Origin: Chionoecetes opilio | Taxonomy: Eukaryota; Arthropoda; Malacostraca; Decapoda; Majidae | NCBI GenBank assembly: GCA_016584305.1 | Contig: JACEEZ010003569.1 | Location: 1-64,000 of the forward strand | Direction: 5' to 3' | DNA length: 64,000 bases | In this document: positions 33,899 to 44,611 of the stretch, piece by piece | How the letters are laid out: each line of letters starts with the position of its first letter | How positions within the stretch are numbered: the stretch's first letter is position 1 | The notes under the pieces: generated by a model | Databases searched by the model: none | Seen by the model: the letters and a program-made list of their open reading frames with translations, nothing else | What the model was told of the DNA's origin: nothing | Program-made: the position numbers and the translations under genes

Positions 33899-34689
33899 AT
33901 GCCTGACGACGACTCTACCATGACTGCTAACGTTGCCTTCCATGCACCTCCATTCTGCAGCCAGGACCCATCCATGTGGTTCTCTATTTTGGAATGTAAT
34001 TTCAAGGCTTCCCGCATCACTGTAAGTCTGACTCAGTTCTCCCACGCCACTGCTCTTCTGCCACCGAACGTGCTCTCGCAAGTCTCTGACGTCATTGGCA
34101 AGGCTGTCACCTCTGAGACTCCTTATGAAGACCTCAAGTCTGCCATTTTGTCCCGCCTGGAATCTGCAGTGGCTGCACGTCTTCAGGAGCTTCTGTCAAA
34201 GGAAGAGCTTGGCAACGAGAAGCCTTCAGACCTGCTACGACGTATGAAGAAGTTACTCGAAGCAATTACACGTCTTTCGACCGAGAACTATTCAAGCAAC
34301 TCTTCTTCCAACGTCTGCCGCCCACCATCCAACGCAACCTCTTCAGTGTCAAGAGCAAACTCTCTCCCGAAGAAGTTGCCGAGCTTGCCGACGAGTTCAT
34401 GGCGTCTCTTCCAGTGGAAACCTCATCTACTGTCGCAAGCATCGATGCAAAACAGGTCACTCAGCAACTCGTCAAGCTTGTGTCTCAACTTACACTACAA
34501 GTCAGCGCCATCCAGCAGCAGCTCAATGAAGAACGCTACGTCGCCGTTCTACAGCTCCCGACCGTTACCGGCGGCGATCAAGATCTGCTAGCCACTCAAG
34601 AGACAAGTCTGGCTTTTGCTTCTACCACCAAAGGTTTGGGAAGGACTCAATCAAGTGCAACACACCATGCAGCTTTGACAAGACTTTAA
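33899..34689 (+). pseudogene. gag: Gypsy element 1 gag (one frameshift)
   Basis: Gag packages the retrotransposon RNA in virus-like particles. The ATG at 33899 is in a strong context (GCCGCCATGC) and opens MPDDDSTMTANVAF; the earlier open frame is only the GC-rich leader. Arthropod Gypsy capsid text follows: FSILECNFKASRITVSLTQF, PYEDLKSAILSRLESAVAAR, and LQELLSKEELGNEKPSDLLR. The frame slips near 34270-34300 and continues in the next frame with EEVAELADEFMASLPVE to about 34540. A CFYH...FGKDSIKC...C zinc-type cluster (about 34614-34665) marks the nucleocapsid part, again in another frame. Confidence 0.85.
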
Positions 34690-34741
34690 ACAGCAACGGC
34701 GACCACTAAAGGCGCATAGTGTTCGCCATGCTTCGTCAGCG

Positions 34742-35005
34742 TTGCTCTACGTCTACGATCTACTCTCCAGGAACAGGTTCCTCATCGACACAGGGGCTGA
34801 AGTCAGTGTCCTACCTGCAACAGCAAGCCAGAAGACACTACCACCAGTCACGCACCTCTACGTCGCCAACGGTACCAAGATACCCGTGTACAAGCGACAG
34901 ACGCTGCGACTGGAGCTCAACCTTCACCGTTCTTTCGAGTGGACCTTCTACGTACTATGTATGTCGGAGAGGTCTCACAAGCCATTTTGGGCGCTGATTT
35001 TTTGA
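34742..35005 (+). pseudogene. pol: Gypsy element 1 aspartic protease
   Basis: A retropepsin-type protease that would process Gag-Pol. The catalytic triad is in FLIDTGAEVSVLPA (DTG at 34787-34795). The flap region VTHLYVANGTKIPVY follows. The end of the domain (AILGADFL) lies in the frame of the next ORF, so there is a frameshift at about 34940-34960. Length is normal for the family. Confidence 0.85.
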
Positions 35006-36460
35006 CACACTTCGACCTCCTCGTCGAAATCAAGAATCGCCGACTCCAAGATCCTTTAACTTCTGTCGCGACCTCAGCAGCAACAACCACTGGCGAGAGC
35101 ACTCGCATCTCCACCGTCAGTGCAGATAACCCGAATGCTTCACTGCTGAAGTCCTTCCCGACACTCACGCAGCCTTACTCTGCAACTGGCCCTGCAAAAC
35201 ACCACGTCACGCACCACACCGAGACTACTGGACCACCGACTTACGCCAAGGCCCGTCGTCTAGCTCCAGAACGTTGCCAAGCAGCCAAGTCTAAGTTCGA
35301 GTCTCTCTTACGTCAAGGTATCATCCGTCCCAGCTCCAGCAACTGGTCTTCTGCACTACACATCTCTAAGAAGAACGGCGACATCAGACCATGTGGAGAC
35401 TACCGTGCACTCAACTCTCGCACCGTCATGGACAGATACCCAGTACCCAACATTCAAGAGTTCTCCTCTCAACTCTCTAGCTGTACCATCTTCTCCAGGA
35501 TCGACCTCGTCAAGGCGTTTCACCAGATTCCAGTCACTTCAGCAGACATCCCGAAGACTGCCATCATCACCCCGTTTGGCTTGTTTGAATACACCAGGAT
35601 GCCGTTTGGACTACGGAACGCCGCCCAGACTTTCCAGCGCTTCATGGACGAGGTCCTGCGAGGTCTACCCTTCTGCTTCGCCTACATTGACGACCTTCTC
35701 ATCGCCAGTTCTGACGCTGAAGCACACCGACAGCATCTCCAGCAGATCTTCACTCATCTGCAGGACTACGGGATCCAGATCAACATCGACAAGTCTGTGT
35801 TTGGTGTCCCTTCGGTCGACTTTCTTGGCCACACTGTCTCCTCTGCAGGCATCACTCCACTCCAGTCAAAGTGTGAGTCCATCCAGCAGTTCCCGAAGCC
35901 ATCAACCCAGCGCCAGCTCAAGGAATTCCTGGGCATGCTGAACTACTACAACCGCTTCATCCCGAACTGCTCACTTCTTCTCCGGCCACTCTACGCCATG
36001 ATCAAGCCCTGCAAGAAAGAACAGTCCATCACCCTCGTCTGGACCCCAGAAGCTGACGACGCCTTCCTCGCTGCTAAGAAGGCCCTTGGTGACGTTTCGA
36101 TGCTCAGCTTCCCTTCTCCAGATGCCGACACTTCCATCTCTACAGATGCTTCAGGCATCGGTGCTGGTGCCGTCCTGCAGCAGTACGTCAACGGATATTG
36201 AAAGCCCATCGCTTTCTTCTCCAAGAAGTTCAACAACGCCGAAACGAAGTACAGTGCCTTCGACAGAGAACTTCTTGCCATCTACAAGGCGATCAAGAGA
36301 TTCCGGTACTTCATCGAAGGTCGCAGATTCCATCCATATCTACACCGACCACAAGCCTCTAACCACTACATACGTCAACAACAAGATACCTCCTACACAC
36401 CGCAACAACTGCGTCACATCAAATTCATCTCGCAGTTCACCACTGACTGACTCGCTACGT
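34939..36460 (+). pseudogene. pol: Gypsy element 1 reverse transcriptase and RNase H
   Basis: RT copies the element RNA and RNase H removes it. 34939-36201 is open. It has the LGADFLTHFDLLVEIK end of protease, a linker, then RT: KNGDIRPCGDYRALNSRTV, FSRIDLVKAFHQIPV, GLFEYTRMPFGLRNAAQTF, and the catalytic FAYIDDLLIAS (YIDD at 35683-35694). FLGHTVSSAGITP and LKEFLGMLNYYNRFIP follow. RNase H begins with SISTDASGIGAGAVLQQ (about 36131-36180). The TGA at 36199 stands where related elements have Trp, before KPIAFFSKKFNNAETKYSAF. A frameshift near 36330 precedes IYTDHKPLTT. The remainder (RYVKGADN) is cut at 36475 by a DNA transposon. Confidence 0.95.
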
Positions 36461-36475
36461 CAAGGGTGCCGATAA

Positions 36476-38784
36476 CACTGGTCGACACCAAAAATGGTTC
36501 TGAGTTCATTGTGTGTGGGTTGGAAATCATTTTCGCTGCTGATTTTAAAAATGGCATTTCTTTTTCTCTAGCACGTACAGTTTTTGAAATATCGGCATTT
36601 TAAATTTTAATAGCTATTATAATTATATACGTATATATAATTATATAATTAATCGAAACAATCCCCCTACGTTAATATATATTACTCGTAATTAAATTCT
36701 GGTGGTGCCTGTGGCTTTATTAGGACCTAATGTACATATCTGGCAAAAAATATACTTAAATTATGTTCCAAATATATCCGAAAATGTGCCACATCTTGGA
36801 AATATCCGAAAATATGCCAAATCACAGTAAATTTTGACTTTATATAAATATATATATATCTGTATTTTGGAGCACAACTTCGAGATTTTTTTTGAGAGAA
36901 AGATGCGCTAGTTCGAAGAACAGTCAGATCTAGACTGTTCTTCAGAAGAACAGTCAAGATCTCAAATTGGTATTAAATATACATATGATCAAAACTATAC
37001 CTAACACACAAAAGTACTCACCCTGCTCCATAGTACATCAGAAGTGTTTCTGTAGTTTGCTCTTTCGTTTGTAGGGGCAGCTACTTTCACGTTGTAGCGC
37101 CCAGCAATAGTCCCCTATCATGTTGGGACTGAATCGTCCTTGGTATCGGGTTTCCATGGTGGCAATGTCCTGGTGGAAACGTTCCCCCTGCTCATCACTG
37201 ACCGAGCCAAGATTCGTTGGGAAGAAATCAAGATGTGAATGGAAAAAGTGGATTTTGAGTGACATCCGAGCCCCAAGCGCATGGTAACTCTTCAACATGT
37301 CATTTACAAGTTCCTCATAATTCGATGCTCGAACATTACCTAGGTAGTTCTTTATAACAGCCAAAAAGCTCTTCCAAGCAGCTTTTTCCAGGGCAGTTAG
37401 GCTCTTTACAAAGTCATCATCATTGAGTAGTTGACGAATTTGAGGGCCATTGAAAACACCTGCCTTTACTTTGGCTTCAGATACAATGCGTTCAAACTTT
37501 GCTGACAAATACTGAAAGCCAGCACCATTTTGATCCATGGCCTTCACAAATTTTTCATTAACCCGAGTTTCAGATGCAATGGAGGTAATTACACCTTTTC
37601 ACTGTCAACAAGAGGTTTGTACATACAGTTGAACCTGCCAGGTGAGTCTTTCGGTCGTGCTGGCCATTCCTTTTGTTTGTAATGTTTGCTGTCCGCTCTA
37701 GAGTCCCACAAACAAAGAAAACACATGTGCTTAGTGTAACCTAACTGGAGTCCTAGAAGCAAGGAGATTACCTTCAGGTCCCCACACAGATTCCACTGAT
37801 GTTCTTCATATTTAACAGCAGATAACAAAGTCTTCATAGTTTCATAATTTTCACTCATTTCATGGCCATGCGCAATTGGAACACTCGGAAGCTTATTTCC
37901 TTTATGCAGAAGAACGGCCTTTAGCGTGTTTTTTCCTGAATCTATGAACAGCCGCCACTCACTCTTATCATAAGTGTGAGACTCACAAAGTTGTTCCATG
38001 AGTGTGTCAACATCAAAGCAGTAACAGAGCTTGTGTTCCATCTTGAAGAAGCTTGAAAGTTCTTTATGTCTACGACGAAACGTGGTGATGAGAACTCCTT
38101 CTTGTAGCAAATTCCATTCCTTGAGACGAGATCCAAGGACTTCACTTTTCTCCTTGGGTAGATCTAGGTCCCTAGCAAGGTCATGTAGCATTTCCTGACT
38201 GATGAATTTGGGCTCTCTATTGTCTGCCATTTCTTGAAAGTCTGTATCCATGGGATTATCCTCCTCGTTCGAATCTGATTCACTTATAGCACTTGCAATT
38301 GGAACATTTGGGACTGGGAGATCAGGACCATGTGGCACAGGCCTGATGGCAGAAGGTACGTCAGGATACCTGATTTTAGCTCGCGTTTTTACTGAATATC
38401 CCTTGATGTTAGTGAGGCAGAAGTAGCAGTCAGTACTGTGATCCTTTTGTTCACGCCAAACCAATGGGATGCCGAATGCCATGCCTGATGGCCGTTTGCC
38501 ACGCATCCATCTGCTCACTGCACACACCACACTGACTCAAAAACACTGCACTGCCCTAAATAGGCTTGAGAAAAGAAAAGATTAAGAGTTTAAAATGAAA
38601 ACATTGCTGAAACCTTTTTCTGCTGATTTTACCCATATTTTTTCATGAATTGCGTCTGGTTCTCAAAAACTGGACGTGATAGAGTTAATTGAACATCAGA
38701 TTCGAGTTCAGCAGGGTCGATTTATCTATAATCAGTTTCATTTAGTCCAGAACCATATCTTCGATTTTTTTTGGTCGACCAGTG
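36476..38784 (-). mobile_element. CACTG-ended DNA transposon inside Gypsy pol
   Basis: Left end CACTGGTCGACACCAAAAAT (36476); the right end is its inverse, GGTCGACCAGTG at 38773-38784. Eleven terminal bases are identical, with ATGGTTCTG shared further in. TAA flanks it on both sides (36473-36475, 38785-38787). Removing the 2309 bases and one TAA rejoins the Gypsy reading GADN to APADALSRN exactly. CACTG ends plus a 3-base duplication suggest the CMC group (CACTA/Mirage/Chapaev), which is inference. One gene is carried on the minus strand. Confidence 0.9.
37038..38530 (-). pseudogene. transposase-like protein of the CACTG element
   Basis: Two minus-strand frames belong together. The first is 38530-37589: an N-terminal acidic region (SESDSNEEDNPMDTD), a middle part with YDKSEWRLFIDSGKNTLKAV, then LCGDLKVISLLLGLQLGYTK and HMCFLCLWDSRAD. 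The second is 37547-37038: FNGPQIRQLLNDDDFVKSL, FFHSHLDFFPTNLGSVSDEQ, GERFHQDIATMETRYQGRF, SPNMIGDYCWAL. A stop at about 37587 (KV|stop) and a one-base loss near 37550 separate them. I know this as a family repeated in many invertebrate genomes. The conserved D residues and the CxxC-W pattern fit an RNase-H-like transposase, but the catalytic triad is not proven. Its position between TIRs supports the transposase role. Confidence 0.75.
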
Positions 38785-39990
38785 TAATGCTCCAGCTGAT
38801 GCACTGTCACGCAACATCTCGGCCATCTCTTCTCTCATCGACTATGCTGCCATTGCTGCTAACCAAGCCAATGATGCTGAGTTGCAGCAACTCCAGGAGA
38901 ATGCTGCTTGACGATGAAGAAGATCCAACTTCCCAAAGAGCACCTCTACGCTGATGTCTCTACTGACGCTGTCCGGCCGTACATTCCACAGCAGCATCGT
39001 TACCGGCTCTTCCGTCAGTTCCACGACCTCTCTCACCCTGGCATCCGAGCGTCGCAACACATGGTAACTTCCAGATTCATCTGGCAGGGCATCAACAAGG
39101 ATGTCAGACAGTGGACTCGCACTGCATCAAGTGCCAAGCTTCAAAGGGACAACGCCACACAACTCTCCTGCAGCAACATTCAAGCCAGTCTCTTCGAGAT
39201 TCGACCACGTCCACGTCGACATCGTTGGCCCGCTGCCTTACTCCAACGGCTAACGGTACATCCTTACCTGCGCCGACCGATTCACCCGCTGGCCTGAAGC
39301 TGCACCTTTTGTGGACATCACAACGGGCTCCGTCGCCCGTGTTTTCATCAGTACGTGGGTCTCCAGATTCGGTGTCCCTCACAGCCTCACATCGGAGCGT
39401 GGAAGCCAGTTAGAGTCTAGCCTGTGGAACAAAGTCATGACTCTGCTCGGCATTCGACGCTACAGGACCGCCAGCTATCACCCACAAGTCAACGGTCTCA
39501 TCGAACGCTTCCACCCGCAACTCAAGTCTTCTCTGGCAGCTTCAGCCCAACAACGTGAATACTGGACTGTTGCTCTACCCCTTGTCCTCCTCGGCATACG
39601 AGCGTCACTGAAGGAAGAACTAGGCCACTCCTCTGCTGAGCTCGTCTACGGAATACACTCAGGCTACCAGGTGAACTCCTTGCCAACACACCTGATTCCA
39701 GGCCTTAGCTACAGTATCCAGGTCTTCGGCAGCAGCCTCAAGGACTCCATGCAGAACCTTCAGCCTGTGCAACCTCGCACCTCTCCCTCCAAGACCTTCG
39801 TCAGCCAGGACCTCGACAGCTACACTCACGTCTTTGTCAGGGTAGACGCAGTCAAGAAGCCCATTCAGCAACCGTAACAGGGCCCCTTTGAAGTCATCCG
39901 TAGGACGAGGAAGAACTTCACCATCAACCGCAACGGGACTTCGGACGTTATCGCCATCGACCGAGTAAAACCTGCGTACCTGCTCCATTA
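38785..39990 (+). pseudogene. pol: Gypsy element 1 integrase
   Basis: Continues pol after the insertion: APADALSRNISAISS (frame-shifted), then the zinc-binding N-domain (RLFRQFHDLSHPGIRASQHM, with the Cys pair near 39124-39133 in another frame). The catalytic core shows HVDIVGP (Asp at 39218-39220), SERGSQ and NGLIERFH (Glu at 39503-39505). The second catalytic position is GAG (Glu, 39395-39397), where the family has Asp, so this copy should be inactive. The C-terminus reads YTHVFVRVDAVKKPIQQP, then FTINRNGTSDVIAIDRVKPA, to a TGA near 40005. Frameshifts lie near 39120, 39245 and 39877. Confidence 0.9.
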
Positions 39991-40085
39991 CAGCAACCAC
40001 ACCTGATGCAAGACCACGAATACTTCCAGTGTGGTGCCAGGTCGTCCCAAGAAAACGGTTTCGTTCCTCCTACCTCGAAACTAGA

Positions 40086-40095
40086 GGGGGAGTAC
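40086..40095 (+). promoter_or_regulatory. polypurine tract of Gypsy element 1
   Basis: The purine run AGAGGGGGAG ends at 40092 and is followed by TAC, just before the 3' LTR TG at 40096. It would prime plus-strand synthesis. Confidence 0.75.
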
Positions 40096-40327
40096 TGTAG
40101 CAGCACGTGCGATTATACTTCAGTGTGCCTTCTCACTTCCGTTTTCTGTTTTCCTTTTTCTCTCGTCCTCTCGTTCTCTCGTTTTCGATGTGTTACTTTT
40201 GTAAACATAACATCTTACACACACACACACACATTTTAATACACTACCTGTTGTATTTACACACATCTTACTACACAATTTTTTACCTTTTTTATTCCTT
40301 GTTATTTACATGTTTCTTTTCACATCA
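40096..40327 (+). repeat. Gypsy element 1 3' LTR
   Basis: 232 bases, TGTAGCAGC ... CACATCA, followed by the ATAT target copy. The sequence after it (AAAATTTTACGGTGTG) realigns with the flank of copies A and B, which fixes the boundary. Confidence 0.9.
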
Positions 40328-40844
40328 ATATAAAATTTTACGGTGTGCCCCATCTTCAGTGGCCCCATACAAATTACAGTAGTGATGCTTTTAAAAACGA
40401 ATTATGGCCCGGCCGACTTAGGGCAGATGGCGACTAAAGTTTTCTCTGTAGGGGAAAAGTATCAAATGGGCTCGGGGTCTTCCCCCGTAAAGTATATCGA
40501 CCTGGGGGAATTTTTTTCTCCTTCCCAGCTTTTTTTGGCCCCGGGGCGGGGTTTGTTAATGATATCAGATACAAAACATTTTGGGTAAAAAGGGTTTTTT
40601 TGTAGGAGAAAAACGGACATTTTATTGTTGGTTAGTATTTAAAAATCAGTCTTTTTTAGACAGACAGACTACAGCGAAACCGTTGGTTTTAATTTATACA
40701 TTAAGGGAAAATTTCCCAAAGGGGAAATACGGGCGCTTTAAAATGACATATCGCAGCAAATGCTTTTCCCCAAATTTTTAACCCCCCTGGGAATATTTCT
40801 CCTTTTTTTGGCGGGCAGGTTTTTGGGCATGTGTGTGTGGGTGT

Positions 40845-41095
40845 GTGTGGTGTCTTTTCCCCCATGGTTTTGTCCACGTAAACCGGACTTGGATTGCCTT
40901 TTTCCCCCTCCCAGAACGGTTTGGAGTTTCATTAAACCAACTTTGGGTTATGCGGGGAAACCTCACACCCCCCAAACCAAAACCCCCCTCTCCTTGCTAA
41001 AGGGGGGGGCAGTGAAAAATCAGTGAAAGCAAAAAGAAGATTCAAACCCGAAAACCCCCCAAAATGGCGCGCCCAAGGCATATCCACGGGGACCA
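40845..41095 (-). mobile_element. tRNA-derived SINE with (AC)n tail, copy C-2
   Basis: Minus-strand counterpart of 22541-22785: a (GT)-rich tail at 40825-40850, a GTTATG...GGAAACCTCACAC block, CTCCTTGCTAAAGGGG, and an AAAATGGCGCGCC head near 41062. Error-rich. Confidence 0.6.
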
Positions 41096-41499
41096 ATGGG
41101 GGTTGTTGTGTGTGGGGGGTTGGTGCTCGTTTGGTAGGGTGTGTGTGTGTTGTGGTGTGTTGGTAGTTTTTAAAAGGGTTGTTTTTTCGGAGTATATTAT
41201 GTTTTGGGTAATAATACCCAATAATGTAATGGTTTTTTTCTTTTTTATAGGGGGTTGGGGTTTTGTTCGGAGTACGTTTAAAACCTCTTGGATACAACTA
41301 TTGTTTATTTTTTATAAGATAGGAAACCATTGTATATTTTTTGAACCCTTAAATTATAAATGTGTTTATTTTTGTTTTTAGTCAACAAACTAAACTAAAA
41401 AAAACTAAACGTATGCGTTTTTATATATGTCCGTGTTGTGTGTTTATTTTTTTCCCCTTTTCCCCATTTTGTGAGTTTTGTGGGGTTTTTGGGGTTTTT

Positions 41500-41785
41500 T
41501 TGGTGTGTGGGGTGTGTTATTCCCCCGTGGTTTGTCCACGCGGCCCGATTCGTAATAGCCAGTTTCACCCCGAGAGGGGAGTTTGGGAGCTCATTTTCCG
41601 ATTTTGGGGGTAATGCTGGGACCTCACACACCACAAAACCCTAACCCCCTTGCTCAAGGGGGACAGCAAACCGCCCAAATTTTTGTCAGTAAAAAAATCC
41701 CCGGGAGATTGAATTCAACGGCTAACCACAAAAATGGAAATGAAAACGTTTTTTTATCCACTTGACTATCTTGGGGGTTATTGAA
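41500..41785 (-). mobile_element. tRNA-derived SINE with (AC)n tail, copy C-1
   Basis: Minus-strand counterpart of 22098-22350: CGATTCGTAATAGCCAGTTTC, GGGACCTCACACACC, CCCCCTTGCTCAAGGGG, and a head near 41720-41775 (ATCCACTTGACTATCTTGG). A GT-rich tract (41795-41880) lies beyond the head. Confidence 0.6.
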
Positions 41786-41794
41786 AAATTTTAA

Positions 41795-41880
41795 GTGGGG
41801 TAGTTGTGTGTTTGTGTGGGGGTGTGTGGGGTGTGTGGGGTGTGTGTGTTTTGGTGTTTTGTGTGTGTGATTTTTTGCAT
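41795..41880. repeat. (GT)n-rich microsatellite
   Basis: GTGTG with GGGG and TTTT interruptions; shortened relative to 7070-7300 in copy A. Confidence 0.8.
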
Positions 41881-42049
41881 AAGTTTTAAATATTTATCCT
41901 ATATAATTCCCATTAGAAAAATGCGAAACAGGGGTTAGAAAGTAAAGTGAAGCTGATGTAATCCAAAAAAAAGAAAGGGGGTTTTTTTAGAAATTTCACC
42001 TTCCTTTTTTAATTTTTTTGGGAATTTAAAAAATATAAGAACAAAAGCA

Positions 42050-42560
42050 AAAAAGGAAGCTAAAAGAGGCCCGTGGGGCCCTACACGTTGTATTTCCTGT
42101 TATTTAAAAACTCCCTACACCCAACCTTTTCATCCCCATCAATAAAATGTATCCACCCTCTCTTTAAAGTTTTCCTAATGACTCCGCACTAATACTTGTC
42201 TTAGGAGCCATTCCAATCACCCTTTTACCACCCTTTTTGGGGTCCCAGTTTTTTTCCCTATTTTTTTTTTTAAAATCTACGCTTTTCCAGCTTGAATCCT
42301 TATTTCTTTTTCCCTTACCCGGGTTTAAAAGCCTTTAAGTGAATGTCCCGTCATCTTTAAAGTCCCTTAAAAATTTATAGTACTTAATATATAATGATAA
42401 AACATTATAATATGTCTAAATTAGGGTTGTGGCTATTTATACTATTTTTTACCTTGAAACGAGAGACTTTTGGGGCATACTGCGCCCCAGAATTTTTTTT
42501 CCCCGGGGGCCCCGAAAGCATAATCCTCAGGGTTTAATTTTACTGAAGTAAAAAAAAAAA
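42050..42560 (-). mobile_element. CR1-like LINE 3' tail fragment, copy C
   Basis: Parallel to 7440-7870 and inverse of 21240-21720: the TACGCTTTTCCAGCTTGAAT block at 42278-42297, CCTTTTCATCCCCATC, and TCTTTAAAGTTTTC recur. The reading frame cannot be followed. Confidence 0.5.
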
Positions 42561-42599
42561 AAAACGAAGAATAAAGTAGAAACTTTAATTACCCATTTT

Positions 42600-43470
42600 T
42601 TACATATCTATCTAGTTTTCAATCTAATTTAATATTTTTATATACCATATATCTATCAATAAAATATATCTATCAATCTACGTATGTTTTTTATAAAATA
42701 TTATTTTCCAATGAAAACCCCAAAGGGGCATTTTTTATTTTTCCCCTTTTTCGTTTATTTCTCGAACTGTAAAAGGTTTTTTTGGTTGGGGTTTAGGCTG
42801 GGTTAGATTTTTCCCCTCCGTGGGTATTAGTTAAAGGGTTTGGGAATTTGAGCACTAACGTTTATTTTAGGCTTTTAAGCCCAATCAGGGTAAGGTTTCC
42901 TAATGGGTTTTGGGTGTCATATCTATGCGTTTTGTTATATTAGATAAATTATTTGAATGGTTAAAGGGGGTTTACTTCTTCCACTTAATTAAATAACTTG
43001 TAGAAAGGGAAGTAAAAATTTTAAAGTAAGGTCTTTGGCAAACTTGGGGTTAAAAATCTCAGCGGGTATGATTTTGCCCTAATCCCTTAGCCATGTATTG
43101 GTTAAAAAAAAACATTTTTTTAAATGTTTCGGGTTTTATTTAAATTTCCCCAATTTTGTACATATATTTCCAGGGGTTTTTTATATTGTAAAGGAATGAA
43201 AATTTGATATGCTTTTTATCAAAAATAATAAATACAAATTTAAGGGAAAACATAGAGATGATAAACAATTTAGAACACAACAACAGGCTTTGGTTACATT
43301 TAAAAATGTGTGTTTTAAAAAAGGTAAGGGAAAGAATGGGAACAAATATTTTTGAAAACTAAAAAACAAAAAAAAACAGTATTCCTATTTCGGAGCGAGA
43401 ACGGGAAAAAAAGGGAAAAAACGGAAGGGAAAAGAAAAATTAGTTTTGAATTATTTTGTGTGACTACATA
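42600..43470. other. AT-rich region, probably 3' LTR of Gypsy element 2 (minus) and flank
   Basis: Homologous to 7880-8668 and the inverse of 20392-21210. Error-rich, no gene. Contains the AAATCTCAGCGGGTATGATT block near 43045 that matches 8300-8315. Confidence 0.4.
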
Positions 43471-43479
43471 CCCCTCTCC

Positions 43480-44611
43480 TATTACGCTGGGAAAAGCAGG
43501 TTTCAGGGGGCCGGTTTTGGGGGGAGGGGGGCGAAACGTCGGAAGCCCCTTTGGGGTTTTGATCCCAATTTGTTTGTCTCGTCCCTACGGATGATTTCCA
43601 AAGGCGTCCTCTTAGGGGTTGCGGGAATGGGCTTTTTGGGATTTGCGTCTACCCTGACAAAGCCCGTGAGTGCAGCTGTCGGGGCCCCCTAAAGGGACAA
43701 AGGTCGGGGGGAGGGGGGCAAGGCTGCACCCCCTGAAGGTTCGCATGGGGTCCTTGAGGCGGTGGCAAAAGTCCTGGGTTAGCAGGGCGGGAACAGGTTT
43801 TACTGGCGAGTGGGTTTCCCCCTGGTAGCCTGAGTGGGTTCCGTAGACGAGCTCAGCAGAGGAGTGCCTAGACTTCTTTTTAAATGACGTTCGAATGACG
43901 GGAGGAAAAGGGGCTAGAGCTTAGCCCATTTTTTTTAGTTTTGGGGAAGATGCCAGATAAGATTTTGATTTTCCCGAGGGAAAGCCCCTTGTTTGAGGCC
44001 ATTGGTTGTGGAGGGAAAAGCGGCAGTATGTAGGGGCGAATCCCGAGCAGAGCAGGGAATTTTTTCCCACGGGGGCTAGACTCGAACTGGCTTCCACGCC
44101 CCGATGTGGGGTTTTGGGAGAGGGCCACCGAATTGGAAAAATCCACGTATTGATGGAAGCACGGGCGCCCAAATTTCCGTCATGATGTCCCCCAAAAAGG
44201 GGGAAACTTCAGGCCAACAGTAAATTTGGGTGGGCGCAGGTGAGGATTGTACCTTTAGCCTTTGGAGTAAGGGCCCAAAGCGGGCCACCGATGTCAACTT
44301 TTGAAGGTGGCGAATTTTGAAGAGACTGGCTTGAATGTTGCTGCGGGGAGATTTGGGGTGTGGGGGGGGCCTTGTCTTCCTTTGAAGCTTCCCCCACTTA
44401 AAACCCCCCCAGGTGCGAGCCCAAAGTCCCTGACGCCTTGTGATACCATATCAGAGAATCTAAAACCCCTCTGTGTTGCGCCCGTTGGAAAGCCGGGATG
44501 GGGAAAAGTCGTGCAAACGAGGGAAAGAGCGGGTTCGAGCTTTTTTGGAAGGTACGGTCGGACGGTGCCCGGGAGAGACATTTCAGTATAGAGGTGCTTT
44601 TGGGGCCCCCT
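43480..44611 (-). pseudogene. pol: Gypsy element 2 integrase, copy C (uninterrupted)
   Basis: Minus-strand integrase remnant from the C-terminus (TTTGCGTCTACCCTGAC near 43635) through the GGTAGCCTGAGTGGGTTCCG segment (HSGY region, 43820-43845), the GGCTTCCACGCCCCGATG region at 44090-44108 and the zinc-binding region near 44500. Unlike copies A and B, no about-450-base insertion interrupts it. It ends at the LINE poly(A) (poly-T 44619-44630). Frameshifted throughout. Confidence 0.65.

Larger units (their letters stand above)
32838..40327 (+). mobile_element. Ty3/Gypsy element 1, both LTRs, nested insertion inside
   Basis: A full-length LTR element: 5' LTR 32838-33069, primer site about 33337, gag from 33899, protease, RT/RNase H, integrase, polypurine tract 40086-40095, 3' LTR 40096-40327. 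The target duplication is ATAT (32834-32837 and 40328-40331). The empty site is present in copy A (CATGATATAAA at about 5931). The order protease-RT-RNase H-integrase and the protein motifs place it in Ty3/Gypsy. It is defective: frameshifts in gag and pol, an in-frame TGA at 36199, an altered integrase residue, and a DNA transposon at 36476-38784. About eight differences between the 232-bp LTRs point to a moderately old insertion. Confidence 0.95.
29509..40448 (+). mobile_element. lineage-1 TIR element, copy C, split by Gypsy element 1
   Basis: The left terminus, 29509-29532, begins CGGTAGATAACACTAAAA. The right terminus is the inverse at 40427-40448, followed by TA. Without the Gypsy insertion (32838-40331, counting one target copy) the element is about 3.45 kb, near the 3.3 kb of copy B. 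Long internal inverted repeats lie at about 29600-29940 and 32190-32545. Between them is a single gene on the plus strand (29890-32156) with one intron. TA flanks in copies A, B and C (right side) suggest a TA target duplication. The encoded protein is not a Tc1/mariner transposase, so the class is open. Confidence 0.8.

Noticed and set aside
33445..34020. 191-codon minus-strand and several plus-strand Pro/Arg/Ala-rich frames
   Set aside because: They are open because of the GC-rich Gypsy leader; no domain, and the gag start at 33899 explains the region.
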